Shown: positions 1-6,073 of the stretch, one piece after another | Layout of the letters: every line of letters begins with the position of its first letter | Position numbering within the stretch: position 1 is the first letter of the stretch | NCBI GenBank assembly: GCA_027623845.1 | Contig: JAQBUJ010000139.1 | Coordinates: 1-7,483 of the forward strand | From: Pseudomonadota bacterium | GTDB lineage: Bacteria > Pseudomonadota > Alphaproteobacteria > Thalassobaculales > Thalassobaculaceae | DNA: 7,483 nucleotides | Reading direction: 5' to 3' | The notes under the pieces: generated by a model | Databases searched by the model: none | What the model was told of the DNA's origin: nothing | The model's input: the letters and a program-made list of their open reading frames with translations, nothing else | Made by a program: the position numbers and the translations under genes

Positions 1-266
1 GCTCTCCTTGATTGGACCCTCTAAGTTCTCGGCGACTAGAGTAGCGGTAAACTTCGCTCCTAGACACCCAGGGTTTTCATACCCCGGGGATACAGCCCGG
101 ACTTGCAGGAGAAACCGCCGAACCGTCTCGGCCTTGGGGCATTCACTTCATCCGTGTTGGCGTCGGCGTCGGCGTTGTCGTTGAAGGCTGAGGTGGCTAA
201 ATTAGAAATTAGAACCGACGTGCAATTTCGCGACGCCGGTCGAAACTGCAAAAAGCGACCAGGACC
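1..266. other. Upstream non-coding region of the flavin monooxygenase gene
   Basis: No convincing gene is seen here. Reading frames that stay open on either strand have low-complexity or arginine-rich translations with no recognisable family. Visible structure: an 8-bp self-complementary CCCCGGGG at 82-89; a degenerate hexamer repeat at 156-179 (GTTGGC, GTCGGC, GTCGGC, GTTGTC); and a 7-bp direct repeat AAATTAG at 199-205 and 206-212, in the only AT-rich patch before the gene. The stretch is therefore read as leader and promoter DNA for the gene starting at 267, possibly with the 3' flank of a gene lying outside the window. Confidence 0.5.
175..203 (+). promoter_or_regulatory. Candidate sigma-70-type promoter for the monooxygenase gene
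   Basis: TTGTCG at 175-180 matches four of six bases of the -35 consensus. TAAATT at 198-203 matches four of six bases of the -10 consensus. They are 17 bases apart, the ideal spacing, which would give a leader of roughly 55 bases before the ATG at 267. The -10 element falls in the AT-rich patch of an otherwise GC-rich region. Both boxes are only moderate matches, so this is a plausible but unproven promoter. Confidence 0.3.
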
Positions 267-1907
267 ATGACGGCTGTCCAAAAAGCAGATGTGCAAACCG
301 AACAGAACGCGGCTCTTGATTTTGACGCCATCGTCATCGGCGCGGGGATGTCTGGGATGTACCAGCTCTACCGTTTGCGGGAACAGGGCTTGCGGGTGCG
401 GGTTCTTGAGGCCGGGACCGGGGTTGGCGGGACTTGGTATTGGAACCGCTATCCGGGCGCGCGCTTCGATTCAGAGAGCTATTCCTACGGCTATTCCTTC
501 TCGCAGGAGCTGTTGGATGAGTGGGATTGGGACGAATGCTTCTCCGGCCAACCGGAGATTGAGCGCTATTGCAACCTGGTCGCCGACAAGTTCGATCTGC
601 GCCAAGACATCCAGTTTTCCGCTCGGGTGGCCTCGGCTCATTTCAAAGAGGATGGCGCATTCTGGGCGATCACGCTGGACGACGGCACGGTCTATCGCGC
701 GCGTTTCCTGGTTACCGCGATCGGGTTGCTGTCGGCGCCGACCATGCCGCGCTTTGAGGGCATCAATGACTTCAAGGGACAGTGGTGCCACACCGGGCTC
801 TGGCCGAAAACGGGAATCGATTACGCCGGCATGCGCGTCGCGGTGATCGGCACCGGCGCCAGCGGTGTGCAGGCGATCCAGGAGATCTCCAAGACCGCCG
901 GGCACCTGACGGTATTCCAGCGCCGGCCGAACTGGTGCACGCCGTTGCACAATCGGCCGATCCCGAAGGAAGAGATGGAGGAAATCCGCGCCGGCTATCC
1001 GGAGCTTTTCGAGCTTTGCCGGCAGACCGCCGCCTGCTTCGTTCACACGATCGACCCGCGCGGCACCTTTGAGGTGACCGAGGAGGAGCGGTTGGCGTTT
1101 TGGGAACAGCGCTATGCCGGGCAGGGCTTTGGCATCTGGCAGGGCAATTTCCGCGATATGCTGGTCGACCGCGAGGCCAACCGACTGATGTCCGAATTCG
1201 TCGCCGACAAGATCCGGCAGCGGGTGAATGACCCGAAGACCGCCGAACTGCTGATCCCCGACGATCACGGTTTCGGTACCCGTCGGGTGCCGCAGGAAAC
1301 CCATTACTATGAGGTTTACAACAGGCCAAACGTCAATCTTGTCAGCATGTTGGCGGAGCCGATCGAGCGAATCACCGAAACCGGCATCCGCACCAGCGCG
1401 CAGGATTATGAATTCGACGTCATCATCTACGCGACCGGCTTTGACGCAGTAACCGGGACTTTCGACCGCATGGATATTCGCGGCAAGGACGATCAGCGCC
1501 TGAAGGACAAATGGACCGGCGGTCCCAAAACCTTCGTTGGCGTCATGGTCGACGGCTTTCCCAATATGTTTATGATCATGGGCCCCCACGCCGCGCTGGG
1601 GAATAATCCCCGCAGCATCGAATATAACGTCGAGTGGATCCGCGACCTGATCGGCCATATGACCGACCGGGACCTGACCTGTACCGAGGCGCGTCCGGAG
1701 TCGGTCGCCCAATGGAACGATTTTGTCCAGGAGAAAGCGGAAGGCCTGCTGTCGAATGAGATTGATTCCTGGATGACCGGCATCAACATGAACGTCGAGG
1801 GCAAACAGACCCGCACCATCGTGCGCTATAGCGGCACCGCGCCGGAATACCGGGCCAAATGCGACGAGGTTGCGGCCGGCGACTATCACGAGTTGCGTTT
1901 CACCTAA
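267..1907 (+). CDS. Type I Baeyer-Villiger / flavin-containing monooxygenase
   Basis: This 546-residue protein is a complete FAD- and NADPH-dependent monooxygenase of the cyclohexanone / phenylacetone monooxygenase class, which inserts oxygen next to a ketone to give an ester or lactone. Visible in order: an N-terminal FAD Rossmann motif GAGMSG (about 25-30); the class motif GGTWYWNRYPGARFD (about 54-68), ending in the conserved active-site Asp; the Baeyer-Villiger fingerprint FxGxxxHxxxWP as FKGQWCHTGLWP (about 169-180); a second, NADPH-binding Rossmann motif GTGASG (about 195-200); an Arg near 341 in TRRVP, matching the catalytic Arg of phenylacetone monooxygenase; and the late YATG motif (about 389-392). 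No signal peptide or membrane segment is seen, so it is probably cytoplasmic. The ATG is preceded by AGGA at 261-264, close to the start and weak, but the reading begins naturally before the first Rossmann motif. It heads a same-strand pair with the Rieske oxygenase. The substrate cannot be deduced; related enzymes act on cyclic, aromatic or steroid ketones. Confidence 0.94.
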   Translation: MTAVQKADVQTEQNAALDFDAIVIGAGMSGMYQLYRLREQGLRVRVLEAGTGVGGTWYWNRYPGARFDSESYSYGYSFSQELLDEWDWDECFSGQPEIERYCNLVADKFDLRQDIQFSARVASAHFKEDGAFWAITLDDGTVYRARFLVTAIGLLSAPTMPRFEGINDFKGQWCHTGLWPKTGIDYAGMRVAVIGTGASGVQAIQEISKTAGHLTVFQRRPNWCTPLHNRPIPKEEMEEIRAGYPELFELCRQTAACFVHTIDPRGTFEVTEEERLAFWEQRYAGQGFGIWQGNFRDMLVDREANRLMSEFVADKIRQRVNDPKTAELLIPDDHGFGTRRVPQETHYYEVYNRPNVNLVSMLAEPIERITETGIRTSAQDYEFDVIIYATGFDAVTGTFDRMDIRGKDDQRLKDKWTGGPKTFVGVMVDGFPNMFMIMGPHAALGNNPRSIEYNVEWIRDLIGHMTDRDLTCTEARPESVAQWNDFVQEKAEGLLSNEIDSWMTGINMNVEGKQTRTIVRYSGTAPEYRAKCDEVAAGDYHELRFT

Positions 1908-2029
1908 GGCATTGGCGGTTTTCGACGCCGACCGGTCGGCCTGGAAAATTCTCCCAGGTTGGCCGGCGCCAGCGCCGCCCATCTGCGGCGAGCAGATTTT
2001 AGATATTCAACCCGGATGGGGCGGCGGAC
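1908..2029 (+). other. Intergenic leader with several inverted repeats
   Basis: This 122-base spacer separates the monooxygenase and Rieske genes. It contains a perfect 14-base self-complementary sequence GCCGACCGGTCGGC (1927-1940), a 5-bp hairpin CCTGG/CCAGG (1940-1944 with 1954-1958), and two overlapping hairpins. In the first, CGCCGC (1973-1978) pairs with GCGGCG (1985-1990). In the second, ATCTGC (1981-1986) pairs with GCAGAT (1992-1997) and runs into TTTT. The last two cannot form together. The spacer may hold a terminator for the first gene, a leader control element, or simply mRNA processing structures. No good promoter is seen. Confidence 0.4.
1981..2000 (+). terminator. Weak intrinsic-terminator-like hairpin
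   Basis: ATCTGC (1981-1986) and GCAGAT (1992-1997) form a perfect 6-bp stem with a 5-base loop, ending in four T residues (1997-2000). The stem is only half G+C and the T tract is short, so termination would be partial at best. It lies 74 bases after the monooxygenase stop and 30 before the Rieske start, so it could uncouple the two genes or act as a leader attenuator. Confidence 0.25.
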
Positions 2030-3163
2030 ATGGCTGAGTTGATGAGCGATACCGAGGTTATTCAGCGGGTCCTCGACCATGCGACCGCCAGAACCACCGA
2101 TCTCGGCGATGATGTTTGGCGCGAGCCGGTGGAGAATTACCGCAGCCAAGAGCGTTTCGATCTGGAGATGGAGCTCTTCAAGCGATTGCCGATGGTCTAT
2201 TGCCCTTCCGCCGCCCTGGCCGAGAATGGATCCTACGTGGCCCGGACACTGGCCGGCGCGCCCCTATTGGCGGTGCGCGGCGATGATGGCGTGGTGCGGA
2301 CCTTCCACAACGCCTGCCGGCATCGCGGCATGATGCTGGCTGAAGGCAGCGGCAAGACCCACACGTTCATCTGCGGTTATCACGCCTGGGCCTATGGGTT
2401 GGACGGCAGCCTGAAGAATGTCGCGGGCATGGACGGCTTTCCTGACCTCGACATGGCCTCGCACGGCTTGGTGCCGGTCCATACCGAGGAACGCGGCGGC
2501 TTGGTGTTCGTGACCCAGAAAGAGCCGATTTCAGCCGGCGCCCTTGAGCATCTACCGGATCTGATCGCGCCCGGCCAGGAGGTGTTCGAGTATACCAGCT
2601 TCACCGATGACGCCAATTGGAAGCTGCTGCTGGAGACCTCGATGGAGGGCTATCACATCAAGGCCCTGCACAATAAAAGCTTCTACCCCTACGGCTTCGA
2701 CAATCTCAACGTGGTCGAGACTGCCGGGCTGAACTCACGCATCGTCTTCCCGTTTCGGCGGATCGAGAAACTGCGCCAGATCCCGAAGGAGAAATGGCGG
2801 GCCCAGGGGATGCTGACCTATGTAAACCAGCTGTTCCCCAATACCCGGCTGGCCACCCTGTCGAACCACTATCTGCTGGTCATCCTGGAGCCGGTCACCC
2901 CGAGCCAATCGCGCTGGGTGATCTATCGCCTGCGCCCGCCCAGCGCCGACGGCACGGCGGAAGATCTGGAAAAATCAAAACGCGACGCCGCCTTCGTCAA
3001 AGACAGCGGCGTTGTCGAGGACCGGGCGGCGGCCTGTTCGATCCAAGCCGGGATGGCTGGTGAGAGCAATACCCATTTTACCTTCGGTCGCTTTGAGAAG
3101 CCGGCGGTGCATTTTCACCAGAATTTGCGAGCGCATTTGGACGAATTGTCGACGATGCTTTGA
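2030..3163 (+). CDS. Rieske non-heme iron oxygenase, alpha subunit
   Basis: This 377-residue protein is the terminal oxygenase component of a ring-hydroxylating / Rieske-type oxygenase. It would use O2 and electrons from a reductase to hydroxylate or demethylate an organic substrate. The N-terminal Rieske domain carries CRH (Cys96, His98), a 16-residue gap, then CGYH (Cys115, His118), the standard [2Fe-2S] ligand set. The C-terminal catalytic domain has NWKLLLETSMEGYHIKALH (about 196-214), giving iron ligands His209 and His214. Asp331 in VVEDR is the likely third ligand. At the bridging position before Tyr-His the residue is Glu206 rather than Asp, as in carnitine- and choline-type monooxygenases, so a mononuclear substrate other than a classic arene is possible. 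No beta subunit, ferredoxin or reductase is in the window. The ATG at 2030 follows a purine-rich GGATGGGG (2014-2021); Met5 at 2042 is an alternative start. It probably belongs to the same pathway as the upstream monooxygenase. Confidence 0.93.
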   Translation: MAELMSDTEVIQRVLDHATARTTDLGDDVWREPVENYRSQERFDLEMELFKRLPMVYCPSAALAENGSYVARTLAGAPLLAVRGDDGVVRTFHNACRHRGMMLAEGSGKTHTFICGYHAWAYGLDGSLKNVAGMDGFPDLDMASHGLVPVHTEERGGLVFVTQKEPISAGALEHLPDLIAPGQEVFEYTSFTDDANWKLLLETSMEGYHIKALHNKSFYPYGFDNLNVVETAGLNSRIVFPFRRIEKLRQIPKEKWRAQGMLTYVNQLFPNTRLATLSNHYLLVILEPVTPSQSRWVIYRLRPPSADGTAEDLEKSKRDAAFVKDSGVVEDRAAACSIQAGMAGESNTHFTFGRFEKPAVHFHQNLRAHLDELSTML

Positions 3164-3191
3164 ATGCTTGATCCGGCGCGGCGCGCTTTAC

Positions 3192-3971
3192 TTAGGATTG
3201 CCATTTCGGTTGCCGCTTTTCCAGGAACGCCACCAAGCCTTCGCGACCATCGGCGGTGCTGAAGATATTGCACAGGGTCTCCACCTGATTTTCCACGTTC
3301 CGCCGATAGTCGAGATCGTTAGCGCGCATGAAGGAACGTCGGCCCAAAGCCATGATCATCGGTGATTTGGCGGCGAATTCCTGCGCCATGGCAAAGGCGC
3401 GCGGGATTAATTCGGCGCGCGGCACGGCATGATTGATGATTCCCAGCGATACCGCGTCCTGGGCGGAAATCGGTTTGCCGCCGAACAATAGCTCGAACGC
3501 CTTGTGCCGGCCGATCTGCCGCGGCAGGTGGACATAGTGGATCGCCGGGATCACCCCGACATCGATTTCCGGGTATCCAAGGTCGATGTCGTCGGCGGCG
3601 TAGATCATATCGCTGGTGATCGACAGGGTCATGCCGGCGCCGCGCGCCGGGCCGTTGACCACCGCGATGGTCGGCTTGGTCATGGCGTATTGGATGTTCA
3701 TCGTCTCGATATAGAACTTGTCGACGAAGGCCCGCAGGTCGTGCACGTCTCCGTCTGCCACCATGCGCAAATCCATGCCGCCGCAAAACATGCCGGCAAG
3801 CGCGCTGGTAATGATCACCGCGCGCACCTCCCGGTCGGCTTCGGCCCGGCGCAGGGCCGCGTGAATGGCGTCGATCATCGGGTGATCGATGGCGTTGACC
3901 GGCGGCCTGTTCAAGGCGATGAACGCGACCCGCTCCTTCACCTCGTAGTCAATGCGATGATCCAGGGACAT
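3192..3971 (-). CDS. Crotonase-family enoyl-CoA hydratase/isomerase
   Basis: This 259-residue protein has the usual length and layout of the crotonase superfamily, which stabilises an acyl-CoA enolate in an oxyanion hole and catalyses hydration, isomerisation, decarboxylation or C-C cleavage. Visible: an N-terminal beta region ending VAFIALNRPPVNAID; the first oxyanion loop MFCGGMDL (about 61-68); the second, NGPARGAGMTLSITSD (about 106-121); and GYPEIDVGVIP (about 132-142). Glu135 matches catalytic Glu164 of rat hydratase, but the position of Glu144 is Thr115, so simple hydration is less certain and isomerase or another reaction is possible. The frame is open further upstream to an ATG at 4043, but the ATG at 3971 is chosen because GGAG lies 7 bases before it and the extra 24 residues are basic and unlike the family. 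It converges on the Rieske gene, with 28 bases between stops. A role in beta-oxidation-like breakdown of the ring-opened product is inference. Confidence 0.93.
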   Translation of the reverse strand: MSLDHRIDYEVKERVAFIALNRPPVNAIDHPMIDAIHAALRRAEADREVRAVIITSALAGMFCGGMDLRMVADGDVHDLRAFVDKFYIETMNIQYAMTKPTIAVVNGPARGAGMTLSITSDMIYAADDIDLGYPEIDVGVIPAIHYVHLPRQIGRHKAFELLFGGKPISAQDAVSLGIINHAVPRAELIPRAFAMAQEFAAKSPMIMALGRRSFMRANDLDYRRNVENQVETLCNIFSTADGREGLVAFLEKRQPKWQS

Positions 3972-3978
3972 TGCGTCA

Positions 3979-3982
3979 CTCC
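3979..3982 (-). promoter_or_regulatory. Ribosome binding site of the crotonase gene
   Basis: On the minus strand GGAG stands 7 bases before the ATG at 3971. This supports the 259-residue start over the longer reading from 4043, which has no comparable site. Confidence 0.65.
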
Positions 3983-3985
3983 AGG

Positions 3986-4004
3986 GCCGGCAAACCCGGC
4001 TTTT
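3986..4004 (+). terminator. Short GC hairpin with T tract in the crotonase leader
   Basis: GCCGG (3986-3990) and CCGGC (3996-4000) pair around a CAAAC loop and are followed on the plus strand by TTTT. Read on the plus strand it resembles a short intrinsic terminator that could block antisense or read-through transcription. Read on the minus strand it is a leader hairpin ending 3 bases before the GGAG of the crotonase gene and could affect its translation. The stem is short, so neither role is secure. Confidence 0.25.
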
Positions 4005-4250
4005 CTCGGTGTTAAGGTAAACGGAACGCCGTCTTCGCGGCATACTTGAGCCTGGCTGTCAGCCGGATGCAAGCGCGCTTGAAAAGGCGTTGGACGACGC
4101 TCCAAGCAGTGGGGCGAGTTCACTCGGCTGCGCTTCGCTGCCGGCACGCACCTTTATAAGTGAGCTGGCGCAAGAAATCTGGAGACAAAATTGCTTGGAA
4201 AGCCGCCTTCTGAGGCCGTACGCTTAGGGGAGGCCTGCCAAATGGGGAAT

Positions 4251-4266
4251 GTCGGCTTATGCCGAC
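4251..4266. promoter_or_regulatory. Perfect inverted repeat, candidate operator
   Basis: GTCGGC and GCCGAC form a perfect 6-bp inverted repeat around TTAT, centred about 68 bases before the dehydratase ATG. The size and dyad symmetry suit a homodimeric repressor such as those of the GntR or LacI type that often control sugar-acid dehydratases. No regulator gene is in the window, so the link is inference. It could instead be an RNA hairpin in the leader. Confidence 0.3.
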
Positions 4267-4315
4267 CATAGCCAAATTTCTCGCTGCACCCAGAGCGTCC
4301 TGAGACCAAAGCTTC

Positions 4316-4320
4316 GGAGA
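4316..4320 (+). promoter_or_regulatory. Ribosome binding site of the dehydratase gene
   Basis: GGAGA ends 6 bases before the ATG at 4327. This fixes the start there rather than at the in-frame ATG at 4249, whose 26 extra residues do not look like the family's N-terminus. Confidence 0.7.
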
Positions 4321-4326
4321 ACAGTA

Positions 4327-5928
4327 ATGCCGGACAAATCAGTGAGCTACTGGAGCGATACCAAACATGGGCTGCGAGCAGTTGAACTGCGCGCGGCAGG
4401 ATTTGAGCCCGCCGAAGCGGTGAAAACCAACGCAGTGGTGACCATAGCCAACGCCTACACCAACGCTCACCGCTGTAACAATCGCGTGCGCCGTATTGCC
4501 GATCTGCTGGTTGATGCGGTGTCGTCAAAAGGCGGGCAGGGCCTACTGGTCGGCGCGCCGGCGGTCTCCGATGCGCTGACCCAGGGTACCGAGAATGCGG
4601 GGTACAGTCTGGTGTCGCGCGACCTCATGGCCGACTGCATGGAGACGGGCCACTACGCGCATCATGGCAATGCGATGATTGTCGTATCGGGGCGCGACAA
4701 GACCGGCGCCGCCGCTCTGATGCCGTTGGCGCGTACCAACGCCTTTGGTCTGGTGGTGTATCCGGGAACAAGTTCTCCGGGGCGGGTCGACTTTGAACCG
4801 TGGGCCAGTAAAGGCAACAACCTCACCATCATGGACTACATGGAAGGTTCCGCCGCCCGAGAAGCCGGGCGTATCTCAGATGATGAACTGACAAGCCTGC
4901 AGCGGTGCGTCATGCCGGGTAGTGGTACGTGCGGCGCGATGTTTACGGCAAATACAATGAGCACCATCGCCGAAGCAATCGGCATGATGCTGCCACGTGG
5001 TGCGTCGCATCCGGCTGACTACGACGCCGCCAGCGATATCCACGACGACGTCAAGAACCAGGCGCACGCCAGCGTCGAAGCGCTTTACCGCTTAATGGAG
5101 ATGGGCATACGGCCTCGCGACATCATGGTGAGAGAAGCCTTCGAGAACGCTGTAACGACCGCTTATGCGATGGGTGGTTCTACCAACTTATACCTGCATG
5201 TTCTTGCCATCGCCCGTGAAGCGGGCGTGCCGTTTACGATCGAAGACCTACAGCGTATCGGCGAGCGGGCGCCGCTCATCGCCAACCTGCAACCGCACGG
5301 CGCCTACGCCATGGTCTCGCTGCATAATGTGGGCGGCGTCCCCGTGGTGATGAAAGCGCTACTTGAGGCCGGCCTGCTTCACGGTGACGTCATGACGGTA
5401 ACGGGTAAGGCACTTGCCGAAAACCTCGCCGAGGTCGCGTTGCCGGAGAACCTGCCTGCGCAGGATGTGGTTTTTCCGGTTGCACAACCGCTGGCGGCGC
5501 CTGGTAACCACATCAGTGTTTTGTCGGGCTCTCTGGCGCCGGAAAGCTGCCTGTTGAAGCTCTCGGGAAAGATGCTTGAGGATGGCGAATTTCGAGGCGC
5601 GGCGAAGGTTTTCGACAGCGAAAAAGCGGCGATGGTAGCGATCCGTGACGGCAGCGTGATTGCGGGTGATGTGATTGTCGTTCGACACGTGGGCCCCGTC
5701 GGCGCGCCCGGAATGCCCGAGATGGTGCATTTGACCATTCAGCTTCAAGGGCGTGGGTTGGGAAAAGAGGTTGCGCTTATCACAGACGACCGATTCTCCG
5801 GCGTCTCGCACGGAATCCTAGTCGGGCATATTTGCCCTGAAGGCGCAAAGGGCGGGCCCATTGGCGTGGTGCGTGATGGCGACACGATTGTTATTAATCC
5901 CAAACCCGCCGGCTTGACCTCGACATAA
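4327..5928 (+). CDS. IlvD/Edd-family dehydratase, C-terminus cut by a frameshift
   Basis: The 533-residue reading belongs to the dihydroxy-acid / sugar-acid / 6-phosphogluconate dehydratase family, Fe-S and Mg enzymes that remove water from 2,3-dihydroxy acids to give 2-keto-3-deoxy acids. Seen: the first Fe-S Cys region HRCNN (Cys50); VSDALTQGTENAGYSLVSRDLMAD (about 80-103); the DK of the CDK motif (Asp124, Lys125), but with Arg123 where the cluster Cys is expected; the third Cys region SGTCGAMFTANTM (Cys202); MGGSTN (about 282-287); and the second family signature ALITDDRFSGVS (about 483-494) with catalytic Ser491, with Asp instead of the usual Gly or Ala after TD. The reading stops at 5928 just after VRDGDTIVINPK. 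The conserved remainder is found one frame over, so the gene is frameshifted or the sequence has an error. The restored length, about 576 residues, suits the sugar-acid branch better than assigning ilvD itself. It is probably cotranscribed with the VOC gene. Confidence 0.88.
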   Translation: MPDKSVSYWSDTKHGLRAVELRAAGFEPAEAVKTNAVVTIANAYTNAHRCNNRVRRIADLLVDAVSSKGGQGLLVGAPAVSDALTQGTENAGYSLVSRDLMADCMETGHYAHHGNAMIVVSGRDKTGAAALMPLARTNAFGLVVYPGTSSPGRVDFEPWASKGNNLTIMDYMEGSAAREAGRISDDELTSLQRCVMPGSGTCGAMFTANTMSTIAEAIGMMLPRGASHPADYDAASDIHDDVKNQAHASVEALYRLMEMGIRPRDIMVREAFENAVTTAYAMGGSTNLYLHVLAIAREAGVPFTIEDLQRIGERAPLIANLQPHGAYAMVSLHNVGGVPVVMKALLEAGLLHGDVMTVTGKALAENLAEVALPENLPAQDVVFPVAQPLAAPGNHISVLSGSLAPESCLLKLSGKMLEDGEFRGAAKVFDSEKAAMVAIRDGSVIAGDVIVVRHVGPVGAPGMPEMVHLTIQLQGRGLGKEVALITDDRFSGVSHGILVGHICPEGAKGGPIGVVRDGDTIVINPKPAGLTST

Positions 5929-6056
5929 CGCCAGACGAAATGGCCGCCCGGATGGCGCAGTTGGGTACGCCAGAGCTATCCGACGTGCCCGAGGGGTCGG
6001 TGCTGGGCAAATATCGACGTTTGGTCTCCAGTGCGCACTATGGTTGCGTGCTGTAA
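5907..6056 (+). pseudogene. Out-of-frame C-terminal tail of the dehydratase
   Basis: From 5907 the frame encodes RRLDLDITPDEMAARMAQLG and, further on, LGKYRRLVSSAHYGCVL before TAA at 6054-6056. This is the normal ending of IlvD/Edd proteins, which finish with a K-Y-x-x-L-V-S-S-A pattern. It joins onto INPK at residues 523-526 if one base is added in the AAACCC run at 5902-5907. It has no start codon or ribosome binding site of its own, so it is not a separate gene. The tail shows no further damage, which points to a recent mutation or a base-calling error. Confidence 0.85.
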
Positions 6057-6061
6057 CGACC

Positions 6062-6066
6062 GGGAG
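6062..6066 (+). promoter_or_regulatory. Ribosome binding site of the VOC gene
   Basis: GGGAG lies 7 bases before the ATG at 6074 and selects it over the in-frame ATG at 6044, which would overlap the restored end of the dehydratase. Confidence 0.65.
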
Positions 6067-6073
6067 CCGCGCC

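Larger units (their letters stand above)
3972..4326. promoter_or_regulatory. Divergent intergenic region between the crotonase and dehydratase genes
   Basis: This 355-base region should hold promoters for both flanking genes and contains no convincing gene. Seen in it: a GCCGG/CCGGC hairpin with TTTT (3986-4004); a TTGGA/TCCAA hairpin (4090-4105); an imperfect hairpin CGGC-GCG/CGC-GCCG (4125-4143); a TATAAG -10-like sequence on the plus strand (4155-4160) without a good -35 box; a perfect inverted repeat at 4251-4266; and the dehydratase ribosome binding site at 4316-4320. A frame from 4163 to 4270 is open and has a TTG preceded by GGAG (GGAG at 4181-4184, TTG at 4191). It would encode only a 26-residue peptide and I do not call it a gene. 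Confidence 0.5.

Noticed and set aside
60..296. 78-residue minus-strand reading frame including a DNADADANTD stretch
   Set aside because: The acidic stretch comes from the hexamer DNA repeat at 156-179, the rest matches no family, and it overlaps the start of the monooxygenase gene.
471..1982. 503-residue minus-strand open frame opposite the monooxygenase
   Set aside because: It mirrors a GC-rich gene with clear flavin motifs and its translation has no recognisable domain. It is a codon-bias shadow.
3176..3189. GCGC-GGC-GCGC followed by TTT as a terminator between the convergent genes
   Set aside because: The stem is only 4 bp with a 3-base loop and three T residues, and such strings are common by chance in this composition.
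3972..4043. 24-residue N-terminal extension of the crotonase
   Set aside because: It is basic and unlike the family, and the ATG at 3971 has a well-placed GGAG.
4249..4326. 26-residue N-terminal extension of the dehydratase
   Set aside because: GGAGA sits 6 bases before the ATG at 4327. The extension would also span the inverted repeat at 4251-4266.
5902..5909. Programmed -1 frameshift site in the dehydratase
   Set aside because: The local CAAACCCG does not allow re-pairing of both tRNAs in the -1 frame, so a mutation or sequence error is simpler.
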